Below are positions 8,384-15,503 of a stretch of DNA of 16,901 nucleotides, one piece after another. The notes beneath the pieces were generated by a model. It made no database searches, was not told where the DNA came from, and saw only the letters and a list, made by a program, of their open reading frames with translations. The DNA comes from Parachlamydiaceae bacterium. Its GTDB lineage: Bacteria; Chlamydiota; Chlamydiia; Chlamydiales; Parachlamydiaceae. Made by a program: the position numbers and the translations under genes. The stretch covers positions 1-16,901 of the forward strand of contig JACDGH010000024.1 in NCBI GenBank assembly GCA_013815395.1, in the 5' to 3' direction. The first letter of the stretch is position 1, and each line of letters starts with the position of its first letter.

Positions 8384-11300
8384 CTATTCCTTGCTGTATT
8401 TTTGCTTAATTTCACGCCATTTTTTTACCATCTGGGCTGCTATAGGAGCGGCTTCTTTCCCATAACCACCGTAACGCAAGTATACCACCACCACAACCTC
8501 AGGGGTTCCAAATGAACTCAAAAACAGATAAGTCCCTTGAGGTCCTTTCTTTTCAATAATGTCGTGATCGTAGGCTATACCCCCAAACCAAACATGTGTA
8601 TAAATATTTGTACCTTTTGTCAAATCTAAATCAATATTTTCGATGGATTCGGCTGTGCTTGTTTTACCCACAAGTTGATTTTTTAGTTCGACATAATCGC
8701 TGATTGCCTCGGGATGATTTGAATATAAGCGCGACAAACTGATCAAAGTATCGTTTTGACTTCTAACGACTACTCTGCACATGCTATCTAGTAACATTTT
8801 CTGTACAGCTTTAGGCATAAATAATGTCCTTTTTACTTCCGAAGGCACATATTTAATTAAACTTTTTTGCTGTTCGGCATCAGCCGCTGTAAATAACGGA
8901 AAATCAATGCCGATCAAAGATAAAGCTTGCTGATGCGGGTAATAACTAGAATCCGACATTAAATCTTTCCCCCTCAATGGTTCTCTGCCGGCAAGCGCTC
9001 CTACAATTTTTGGTTTTACAATTGCTCCTCCATTAGCCAACGCTGCTAGCATCACCGTAGTCTGCAAAGGGGTGACCACAAGCGTATGTTGTCCAATAGA
9101 AAGTGAATATAATCCCGTGCGATTCTCATCTAGATCATCAGGAACCTTTCCCGGGATTTCGCCTGGAAGGTCTATACCGGTGCGTTCTCCAAATGAAAAC
9201 TGCTTTGCAGCCTTGGCTAAATCTTGTGGGGAATCTAGAACATCTCCTGCCAAGACGGCAAAATAGGGGTTACTGGATGTCTCAATAGCTTTCATCAGAT
9301 CAACTTTGCCAATTGAATGGGTGCTTCGAGGTAATCTCCCTCCTTTATAGAACCTTGGCAATGGTTGCCCATCGGCGTTATAGCCCACATATTGATCTTT
9401 CCCATGATGAAAGATCATATCAACAATTTCTAATGGATTCAGATCTGAAGTGTCTTTTCCTGCCTCTTCCAGCTTATGATAGCGCTGCACTAACGCCTCA
9501 TATGCTGTAACTAATTTAAAAATAGACCCTTGTGTTGAAGCTTGCCGATAAGCTTGGGAGCGACCATATCCGCATCCGAATTTGTGATAAAAGGCTGCCG
9601 CAAGGTGTTTTTCCAGCTGTAATTGTTCATTATTTTTTCGTAAATATCTGTATTTTCCTAAAAGGGGGCGATTAAGATCTTGAAAACTGCGGAGGGTCTT
9701 GAGATATGGAATGATACTTTCTGTAGGTATGTTTTTAATGGCTTCTTGCAAAGTGAAATAAGCATTACTCCATTCAATTTCTCTATGGGCACCACTTTGT
9801 ATTTCCCTTTGCCAACTACACATGTGATCAATATAGGCCGAAGGGCACGATTCCATATTGCTTTGAACATCACCCCTTAAAAATGTAGTGATCAGATGCC
9901 AACGCTGTTTTTCCCAAAAAGAGGCAAACATTTCATTTTCCAAAGCATCTAGATAATCTATGTATGGCTTTGCATATTTTTTTGTGGCTTTTTCTTCAGC
10001 ACGCTTGCCTTTTAAATATTCCTTCTCTTTTTCCTTGCGCCAGCCTTTAAAATCAGTTTCATGATAAATACTTTTTGCCATTTTTTTAACGACCTCTTCC
10101 GTGGCCACCATGGCCGAAGAGGCGTCTTTGTAAGTGGATAAAGTTTGCTTACCTACATTTTTAACTAATTCATCAGAAAATAAATCTGCCTCTACGAGCA
10201 TTCTCAACATATCTAAAAGTAAAACTTTATCATAATTGTTTTTTATTGCTTGCATATAGACATCTAGCTTGCGCTTGATGGACAGCACTTCTTGAAAATG
10301 CAGAGTAAATGCATTTTCTAAAACCTCAAGATCTGCAGAAGAATTTTTTTGCGCATATGATTGATGTTCCTCGCCAGTGTAGATAAGGTTGAATACAGAA
10401 TAAATGTTTTTGTAAGGGGTCAATTCTAAAAGTCTATCAACAAGCTTTTGGATATATATAGCATCTTTAAGCGTACCTGTCGATAGCACCCCTTTTTTAA
10501 GAGGATTTTCAGCTTCCAAGACTAAATCTAAATAATTTTGCCATTTGAGAACGATGCCTTCGTCGTAAAATCCCCCCAGATGTTCATCAAAAATTTCACG
10601 GTCTAAGAGGCGCTGCTGGTTCCATACCTCAGCCAAATACACTTCATTTTCAAACCATTTATGGATATTAGACTTCTTTAATTTATTGGCGGGATTTTTC
10701 GAAGAGACAAAATCATTCGGGTCTACGCGTGGAATAGAAGCCATCGCCAAAAGATCGCCGCTATGCGGCTCCATCACAATAATAGCTCCACCTTTAATCC
10801 AGGGTTGCTTCAGTGCTAATACAGTTTGTTTGACAGCATCTAAATGGGAAAGGCGGGTAAGTCTTATACGCTCATTTTGAATTAAAAGCTGTTCAGCAAA
10901 TTCTTGCAGTTCTGCAGATATTGTCAATAATAAACGTTTCCCGGAAAGAGGCTCACGTGCACCTGGCAACTCCCTAAAAAAATTACCTCGAGCATCGGAA
11001 TAGAAGATTTTTTTACCATGATACCCTCGTAAAGTGCTTTCATAGCGACCTTCTATACCCGCCTTACCCACTGAATCATTGATTGTGTATGCAAGAGCGT
11101 TTAAATCTTTTATGCGTTTGCGCACTTGATTACTGGAATCCATTCCTGGGGGCAATGAAACAAATTCACCCAAATCAATAGTTTCGACATACGCTTCTAA
11201 AGCTTTGATTTCGCGGATAACTTTTTCATATTCTTGCCGATTGATCGCCCCCATATAACCTATAATATCCCCGGCCACTTTTCCGAGGGGATAATGCCTG

Positions 11301-11860
11301 CGCGGCGTTCGCTGCACATTTATCCCCAACCATTCCCTTTCGAGCATTTTTAATCGATAATACTCTAGCTCAGAAACATCTTCTTTCAATACAAAAGGGA
11401 TTTGATGATAAAATGAAGCTTTCGAGTGGATCAGATCTTCAATCCTATCTGCGTCCATTTTCAATTCTTTGCCAAGTAATTGAGAGAGAGCTGCAATGTA
11501 TTCTTTACGCCTAAAAACTTTCTTGCGCTTACCGCTCGAATCTGTTTCCCAGGCAGCAGTTGGAATTTGCTTGAGTTGCGAATAAAGCACAGCCACATTG
11601 TACTGCACCTTATTGATAGCAAGAGGAATATTAAAGCGGTCCCTGATTGTAGCTCTTTTGGCAGATTCTACAACTATTCGTCGCTGTGGTTTGCGAGACT
11701 CTTCAACCTTTTCATCATATTGTACAACAGCAAGATGCCATATTCTTAAGACAATCAGTAACATACCCACTAAAACAACATTTAAAACACGATTTGCTTT
11801 TGCTGGGATGTTTAACTGGTCTTCACTATGTCTATACGAACCCTTTTGATTAACAAGCAT
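8384..11860 (-). CDS. pbp2: Penicillin-binding protein 2 (class B transpeptidase), chlamydial type
   Basis: This class B PBP of 1158 residues crosslinks peptidoglycan peptides in the periplasm. One membrane helix lies near residues 24-46. The pedestal or dimerisation domain follows (RDRFNIPLAINK; RRHYPLGKVAGDIIGYMG; GKAGIEGRYESTLRG). The transpeptidase begins at GGAIIVMEPHSGDLLAMAS. Active-site motifs are S779-I-F-K782 (SxxK), S862-S-N864 (SxN) and K1066-T-S1068, where the usual KTG is KTS. About 380 mostly helical, charged residues are inserted between DPNDF (384) and the SxxK motif. This explains a length far above the 600-700 residues usual for the family, and chlamydial PBP2 (CT682, about 1080 residues) is similarly long. 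Chlamydiae use PBPs for division-septum peptidoglycan. The gene starts nine bases after the RNA methyltransferase stop, with GAAGGA in that gene's end, and is probably translationally coupled to it. Confidence 0.92.
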   Translation of the reverse strand: MLVNQKGSYRHSEDQLNIPAKANRVLNVVLVGMLLIVLRIWHLAVVQYDEKVEESRKPQRRIVVESAKRATIRDRFNIPLAINKVQYNVAVLYSQLKQIPTAAWETDSSGKRKKVFRRKEYIAALSQLLGKELKMDADRIEDLIHSKASFYHQIPFVLKEDVSELEYYRLKMLEREWLGINVQRTPRRHYPLGKVAGDIIGYMGAINRQEYEKVIREIKALEAYVETIDLGEFVSLPPGMDSSNQVRKRIKDLNALAYTINDSVGKAGIEGRYESTLRGYHGKKIFYSDARGNFFRELPGAREPLSGKRLLLTISAELQEFAEQLLIQNERIRLTRLSHLDAVKQTVLALKQPWIKGGAIIVMEPHSGDLLAMASIPRVDPNDFVSSKNPANKLKKSNIHKWFENEVYLAEVWNQQRLLDREIFDEHLGGFYDEGIVLKWQNYLDLVLEAENPLKKGVLSTGTLKDAIYIQKLVDRLLELTPYKNIYSVFNLIYTGEEHQSYAQKNSSADLEVLENAFTLHFQEVLSIKRKLDVYMQAIKNNYDKVLLLDMLRMLVEADLFSDELVKNVGKQTLSTYKDASSAMVATEEVVKKMAKSIYHETDFKGWRKEKEKEYLKGKRAEEKATKKYAKPYIDYLDALENEMFASFWEKQRWHLITTFLRGDVQSNMESCPSAYIDHMCSWQREIQSGAHREIEWSNAYFTLQEAIKNIPTESIIPYLKTLRSFQDLNRPLLGKYRYLRKNNEQLQLEKHLAAAFYHKFGCGYGRSQAYRQASTQGSIFKLVTAYEALVQRYHKLEEAGKDTSDLNPLEIVDMIFHHGKDQYVGYNADGQPLPRFYKGGRLPRSTHSIGKVDLMKAIETSSNPYFAVLAGDVLDSPQDLAKAAKQFSFGERTGIDLPGEIPGKVPDDLDENRTGLYSLSIGQHTLVVTPLQTTVMLAALANGGAIVKPKIVGALAGREPLRGKDLMSDSSYYPHQQALSLIGIDFPLFTAADAEQQKSLIKYVPSEVKRTLFMPKAVQKMLLDSMCRVVVRSQNDTLISLSRLYSNHPEAISDYVELKNQLVGKTSTAESIENIDLDLTKGTNIYTHVWFGGIAYDHDIIEKKGPQGTYLFLSSFGTPEVVVVVYLRYGGYGKEAAPIAAQMVKKWREIKQKYSKE

Positions 11861-11869
11861 TGCACAATA

Positions 11870-13024
11870 TTAAATCCTTCTTTCAAATGCTGCTAAAATT
11901 TCTATATGGTCGCTGCCAGGAAAAAACAAAAAAGCTTCTGCATGCGCAATATGCCATCCTGCCTTTAAAAGGCTTTGGCAATCGCCTTGAAAAGCTGCCC
12001 AACCGCAACTTACGTATATTATATTATTTACGCATTTATTTTCGCATAAAGCTTTTAAAAGCTCCTTTTCAAGTCCTTTTCGCGGCGGATCAACCAGCAC
12101 AACCCCTTTGCCTACGAGCATAAAATTCAACAAATTGATGTGATCAGCTGATTTGCCTTGCAGATAAGATAGACGTTTAGCCAGATTAGGAGATAAAGCG
12201 CGACAAGTTTCTTCGAAACACTTTTGAGCTGTTTGGTTTAATTCTATGCACTGCACTTTTTGACATTTTTCTACTACCGAAGCCCCAATCGCTCCAACAC
12301 CTGCATAAAATTCAAGCAAATCGGCATCTTCTGGCAGTAAATGTTCAATACGCTGCAGCAGGCGATCGAACATTTCTAAGTTTGCTTGCATAAAACTGGC
12401 TGGATGAAGACAAATCTGCTGCCTATTTAAAGTCTCCCAGAGCCAAAAAGAGCCTTTTATATGAATCCATTCATTCCCAAAGATGATATTGTCACGGCGG
12501 GTGTTTAAATTAAGCCAGATCGAATGCCATAAATCTGGGACGGCTTGCCAAAGAGCTTCTAAATGGTGGCGCGCTTCGTCATCTACATTTTTCGCATTTA
12601 TTATTATGACTAGTTGAATGTGACCTGACTTTCTTTCCACACTGGCTTGCACATAGCGCAATAACCCGGTGGCAGCGACTTCATCATAAGGTTCTATTTT
12701 ATATTGCATAATCCATTTCCGCAATATTTCCATGGCCCGATTAATGGCAGGATGGTGTACGCGGCATTGGGGAATGTTGATGGTTTGATGTGTTCCTTTT
12801 GCAAAAAGTCCAATCAATGGCGCGGCCACAGTTCCTCGAACAGCTAATTTGGCACGACAGCGCCAACCCGTTGCACTTCCTGTTTGCATTTTGAAAAATG
12901 GCGCTCCATTTTCTGCAAAAAAATGATTTGCGTCGTCCAGCATTGGCAAATGATCAACGTATTCATTGCGCGTGCACCCGGAGCAGATATCGAAATGGGG
13001 ACATTGGATGTGTAGGTCACTCAT
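11870..13024 (-). CDS. RlmD/TrmA-family RNA uracil-C5 methyltransferase
   Basis: The 384-residue protein is a SAM-dependent RNA m5U methyltransferase of the RumA/RlmD/TrmA type, acting on rRNA or tRNA in the cytoplasm. The N-terminus carries the 4Fe-4S ligands C8, C14, C17 (CPHFDICSGC) and C87 (IPQCRVHHP). There is little room for a TRAM domain, as in short family members. The catalytic domain has HPASFMQANLEMF (208-219), the SAM loop LLEFYAGVGAIG (236-247), VDPPRKGL (311-318), the nucleophile Cys340 in YVSCGW, and the terminal FFPGSDHIE with Glu375 as likely base. The family norm around the nucleophile is SCNP, so GW after the Cys is unusual. C. trachomatis CT742 (YgcA) is the probable counterpart. 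It is the first gene of the operon with PBP2. Which RNA and which uracil cannot be told from the sequence. Confidence 0.85.
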   Translation of the reverse strand: MSDLHIQCPHFDICSGCTRNEYVDHLPMLDDANHFFAENGAPFFKMQTGSATGWRCRAKLAVRGTVAAPLIGLFAKGTHQTINIPQCRVHHPAINRAMEILRKWIMQYKIEPYDEVAATGLLRYVQASVERKSGHIQLVIIINAKNVDDEARHHLEALWQAVPDLWHSIWLNLNTRRDNIIFGNEWIHIKGSFWLWETLNRQQICLHPASFMQANLEMFDRLLQRIEHLLPEDADLLEFYAGVGAIGASVVEKCQKVQCIELNQTAQKCFEETCRALSPNLAKRLSYLQGKSADHINLLNFMLVGKGVVLVDPPRKGLEKELLKALCENKCVNNIIYVSCGWAAFQGDCQSLLKAGWHIAHAEAFLFFPGSDHIEILAAFERRI

Positions 13025-13108
13025 AGTATTTTATTTCATTAGTTGGGGATGCTTAAAAAGCCGGGCCAATGCGGCAGAACGTTTAAAAAGAATAACAGTA
13101 TGGATATT

Positions 13109-13337
13109 TTGTTCACAACCACCGTCTTTTCCGTTCACAATTTTGTCAATAACGCTGTGCACAAATGGGAAATGTTTATAAGAGATGCTAGTATCGTCCG
13201 CCCATAAACATCTTGCAAACAGACATAAAGCACTGTAAAAAATGGCACTTTATGAACACTCCCACAGCGACTAAATAAGAAGATAAAATATATATATAAG
13301 ATATATTCTTCAAAGAGTCTGTGTAAAAAAATTGCCT
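13109..13337 (+). repeat. Direct-repeat module, copy A
   Basis: This is the first of three diverged copies in the same orientation. Elements in order: TTGTTCACAAC (13109), CTTTTCCGTTCACAA, CTGTGCACAAA (13155), TGTTTATAAGAG, CTTGCAAAC, TTATGAACACTCCCACAG, CGACTAAATAAGAAGA, then the tract TATATATATAAGATATATTC. It aligns with copy B at a constant offset of 389 bases, apart from one pair of compensating single-base indels. The two agree at roughly two-thirds to three-quarters of positions by eye. Confidence 0.8.
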
Positions 13338-13497
13338 TAAACATCCTCTTTGCCGTTTTCATGCACAATCATCCCCGTTTGCCAATGATTGGTATGCTTT
13401 TTAGTCTTTATGAATAACGCCTTTTGCTTTTTGGCAGCATATCGAAAAAAAATGCAACTTAAGCAATCACTAAAAAATCAGGATCGTTCTGGAAGAT

Positions 13498-13726
13498 TTG
13501 TTCACAACTACCGCCTTTTCGGTTCACAATTTTGTCAGCAAAGTTGTGCATAAAGTAAAAATGTTTACAAGAGCCTCATTATCATCTGCTGGTAAACAGC
13601 TTGCAAACATCAGAAATTCACAGCTAAAAAGAGGGGGGATACGAACAATCCCACAGAGATTTAATAAGAAGAATAAATATATATATAAGATATATTCTTT
13701 AAAAGCCTTGGTGAAAAGAGCAGCGA
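13498..13726 (+). repeat. Direct-repeat module, copy B
   Basis: This is the second copy, 389 bases after copy A. It begins TTGTTCACAACTACCGCC then TTTTCGGTTCACAA and keeps the same element order. At 13541 it has AGTTGTGCATAAAG, containing a perfect DnaA-box match on the minus strand. TGTTTACAAGAG, CTTGCAAAC, GAACAATCCCACAGAGA and AATAAGAAGA follow, then the TATATATATAAGATATATTC tract at about 13678-13698. The AT tract is the best conserved part between A and B. Confidence 0.8.
13545..13553 (-). other. DnaA-box match (TTATGCACA) in copy B
   Basis: TTATGCACA on the minus strand fits the TTATNCACA consensus exactly. The aligned site in copy A is TGTGCACAA, one change away. About one perfect match is expected by chance in a window this size and composition, and another occurs inside the Wza-like gene (6340-6348). 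The weight comes from the repeat context, not the single site. Confidence 0.4.
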
Positions 13727-13790
13727 TAAATACCAATCCAAGTAAAAAGAGGATAGGGGTCACCAAAAAAGGGCATCTGTCTTATTTGAT

Positions 13791-14231
13791 TCAATGATCA
13801 GATTTCGAAGGGTCATCTGATTTCGAGGAAATAGAGTTTTTATGTTGGTGATCAAGGGGATGCAAATGATCTGTGGATTTAAAAATATTTGAAAGATGTA
13901 TGTCTAAGTTTTTTTTATCAATATCCTTTATACTTGAGTCATAAATATGTGTTATAAAATACGATTTTTTTTCATTTTCTAATCTTTTAAAAAGCCAAAT
14001 TTTGAGCTTTTGCGAATTTTCGCCCAGATCTTTTGAAAAGATATAGGCATTAATATTTGATGTCTTATAAGACCATTTGCCTGAATAAATATATTTATTT
14101 AAAAAGTTACTAATCTTATTGGTAAAACCTCGGTTATCTTTAATTTCTAATTCTTCCCCCGTCTTTAAAACTCTCATGATATAATCTTCGTTTTTTGAAA
14201 GATCTAAATTTTTAGGAAAATTAATATCCAT
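13791..14231 (-). CDS. Hypothetical protein between repeat modules B and C
   Basis: I do not recognise this 146-residue protein. It is very rich in Lys, Asn, Ile and Asp and has no signal peptide or membrane helix. The middle segment shows alternating strand/helix character (NAYIFSKDLGENSQKLKIWL; KKSYFITHIYDSSIKDID). The C-terminus is a low-complexity His/Ser/Asp tail ending in two short repeats, SKSDDP and SKSDH. These are encoded by a near-duplicate of about 13 bases (TCAGATTTCGA and TCTGATTTCGA). The ATG at 14231 is preserved in front of a good GAGG about nine bases upstream, while the in-frame TTG at 14246 overlaps that site. It lies alone between two modules of the repeat cluster and reads toward copy B. 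It could be a lineage-specific protein or a secreted one. Nothing in the sequence decides this. Confidence 0.6.
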   Translation of the reverse strand: MDINFPKNLDLSKNEDYIMRVLKTGEELEIKDNRGFTNKISNFLNKYIYSGKWSYKTSNINAYIFSKDLGENSQKLKIWLFKRLENEKKSYFITHIYDSSIKDIDKKNLDIHLSNIFKSTDHLHPLDHQHKNSISSKSDDPSKSDH

Positions 14232-14496
14232 ATTATAATTCCTCAAACAAGGCTTTAGTGCAAAAAAATATTATTAAACAACCATCTGACTCATTATAAA
14301 ACTATTAATAAAAATCAATCAATTAGTTTATTGTTTAATTAAAACAAATTGTTTATAAAATACTTAATAAGTCATTTAAATATCTTCTAATTCATTTACA
14401 ACAATCCTGTACTAGTACTTCATTTTATTTAAATTCCTGCTACATATCAATCCAATCATGTATTTTGGGTACCGCTTTAAATTGACTCTGGAAACA

Positions 14497-14722
14497 TTGT
14501 GCATAACCCAGCCTTTTCGGGTTTACAACTCTGTTTACAAATCCATTTTTTAAGATGCATTGTTTACAAAGTATCACTTATCAACTGGCAATAAACGACA
14601 CATGAACAAGTGGTACCTCTCCTGGAAAGCAAGACTTATGAACAAATCAACAACGACTAAAGAAGAAGAAAAACTATATATATAATTATATCTTCTAAGA
14701 GAGTTATGGAAAAATCGACTCT
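14497..14722 (+). repeat. Direct-repeat module, copy C
   Basis: This third and most diverged copy starts 999 bases after copy B. It keeps the order TTGTGCATAAC, GCCTTTTCGGGTTTACAAC, TTGTTTACAAAG with TTATCAACTG, AATAAAC, TTATGAACAAATC, CAACGACTAAAGAAGAAGA, then CTATATATATAA and TTATATCTTCT. The TGTTTACAA, GACTAA-AGAAGA and TATATATATAA elements are shared by position with A and B, while the protein frames are not. This argues that the DNA sites are the conserved object. Confidence 0.7.
14498..14506 (-). other. DnaA-box match (TTATGCACA) in copy C
   Basis: This is a perfect TTATNCACA match on the minus strand at the very start of copy C. The aligned position in A and B reads TTGTTCACAAC. A near-match TTATGAACA on the plus strand lies at 14636-14644. 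Taken alone it could be chance. Confidence 0.4.
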
Positions 14723-14800
14723 TGAAAAAAATGATCTTTTAAATTATACCTAAGTTTTAACCCTCCTTTACTCAGCTTTATAAATGTAAGGCAATTGATA

Positions 14801-15481
14801 ATGTCTTTATTTCCCGCTTATTTTTTTGATCTATCTACATTTTCTCATGCGCATTTGTTTATAGAGGATGAAGCCCCCTGGACTGCTCTTAACCGCATTT
14901 CCTCCTATTTAACTAGCCAATCATTGGGGAAAATTGAAAGCAAAGTGTCTGAAGGTGCTTATTTAATTGATCCCCACCTCATTTCTATTGGTAAAAACAC
15001 CGTTATTGAACCCGGAGCTTACATCAAAGGTCCGTGCATCATTGGTGATGATTGCACCGTGCGACATGGGGCCTATGTGCGTGGTAATCTAGTAACCGGC
15101 GATCATTGCCTAATTGGCCACGATACCGAAGTGAAAAATTGTATTTTATTAAATCACGCGCATGCCGCACATTTTGCTTATTTAGGTGATACGATCATTG
15201 GCAATCGAGTCAATTTGGGCGCTGGTACTAAATGCGCCAATCTTAAACTTAACAATGGTAATGTGATTATTCCTTATCAAGGACAACAAGTGGATACGGG
15301 CATGCGTAAATTGGGAGCAATTATCGGCGATGATTCTCAACTAGGGTGCAATGCAGTCACTAATCCGGGCACATTGTTGGGTAAAAATGTTTTTTGCTAT
15401 CCTGTCATTAATATTAACGGCTTTGTCCCATCAAATTCTATAGTCAGAAGTCTTCAAAAACTTTCTATTGTATCCCGATAG
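14801..15481 (+). CDS. GlmU acetyltransferase-domain-like hexapeptide protein
   Basis: The 226-residue protein is a left-handed beta-helix. Hexapeptide repeats run from about residue 53 to 205 (LISIGKNTVIEPGAYIKGPCIIGDDC; shown in part: VRHGAYVRGNLVTGDHCLIG, LGAIIGDDSQLG, VTNPGTLLGKNV). HFAYLGDTIIGNRVNLGAGT (124-143) closely matches the acetyl-CoA/glucosamine-1-phosphate site of GlmU (HLSYIGD...NiGAGT), with His124 at the catalytic position. The N-terminal uridylyltransferase domain of full-length GlmU is absent, so at most the acetyltransferase half could be performed. C. trachomatis CT629 is the likely counterpart. UDP-GlcNAc feeds both peptidoglycan and lipid A. The ATG at 14801 has AAGG about ten bases upstream, and a TTG at 14795 is an alternative. 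IspA follows after 22 bases, so the two form an operon. Confidence 0.8.
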   Translation: MSLFPAYFFDLSTFSHAHLFIEDEAPWTALNRISSYLTSQSLGKIESKVSEGAYLIDPHLISIGKNTVIEPGAYIKGPCIIGDDCTVRHGAYVRGNLVTGDHCLIGHDTEVKNCILLNHAHAAHFAYLGDTIIGNRVNLGAGTKCANLKLNNGNVIIPYQGQQVDTGMRKLGAIIGDDSQLGCNAVTNPGTLLGKNVFCYPVININGFVPSNSIVRSLQKLSIVSR

Positions 15482-15503
15482 ATCATTTAAGAGAGTGCTT
15501 TTT

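Larger units (their letters stand above)
13025..13790. other. Noncoding region upstream of the RNA methyltransferase with module copies A and B
   Basis: I see no supportable gene here. The region contains two diverged direct copies of a module of about 225 bp, listed separately. A weak GCCG...CGGC stem with five T on the minus strand (about 13055-13075) lies just upstream of the RNA methyltransferase start. Short open frames occur on both strands (13135-13368 minus, 13524-13766 minus, 13498-13797 plus). The two minus frames look alike only because the underlying DNA is repeated, and copy C breaks that frame. Confidence 0.5.
13109..14722. other. Candidate replication-origin-like or multi-site protein-binding cluster
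   Basis: Three copies of a module combine DnaA-box-like or TTGTNNACAA palindromes at one end with a TATATATATAA tract at the other, the usual layout of an origin (initiator boxes beside an unwinding element). Genes on both sides read outward. On my recollection of C. trachomatis gene order, ispA and glmU lie close to hemB, near the chlamydial origin. It could instead be an operator array for a dimeric regulator or a decayed mobile-repeat family. The call is an inference. Confidence 0.4.
14232..14800. other. AT-rich noncoding region with module copy C
   Basis: No gene is visible. The left part (about 14260-14450) is extremely AT-rich, with repeated TTGTTTA/TAAACAA motifs (about 14328-14360) and a ten-base palindrome GTACTAGTAC (14409-14418). 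Copy C of the module occupies 14497-14722. The promoter of the GlmU-like gene must lie in the right part. A TATAAA-like -10 occurs near 14779 without a convincing -35. Confidence 0.5.

Noticed and set aside
13055..13075. Possible terminator (GCCG stem with five T on the minus strand) just upstream of the RNA methyltransferase
   Set aside because: The stem is only four base pairs, and there is no clear upstream gene that it would end.
13135..13766. Two similar minus-strand open frames (13135-13368 and 13524-13766) that could be a small membrane-protein family
   Set aside because: Their similarity follows from the repeated DNA. Copies A and B shift frame relative to each other in the middle, copy C has stops, and neither has a good start.
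13498..13797. Open frame of 99 codons on the plus strand, basic and lysine-rich, histone-like at first sight
   Set aside because: It lies inside module copy B and starts on a non-ATG codon. It has no ribosome-binding site, and its frame is not kept in copies A and C.
13109..14722. CRISPR array
   Set aside because: The repeats are about 225 bp, diverged, irregularly spaced and few. There are no short identical repeats with unique spacers and no cas genes.
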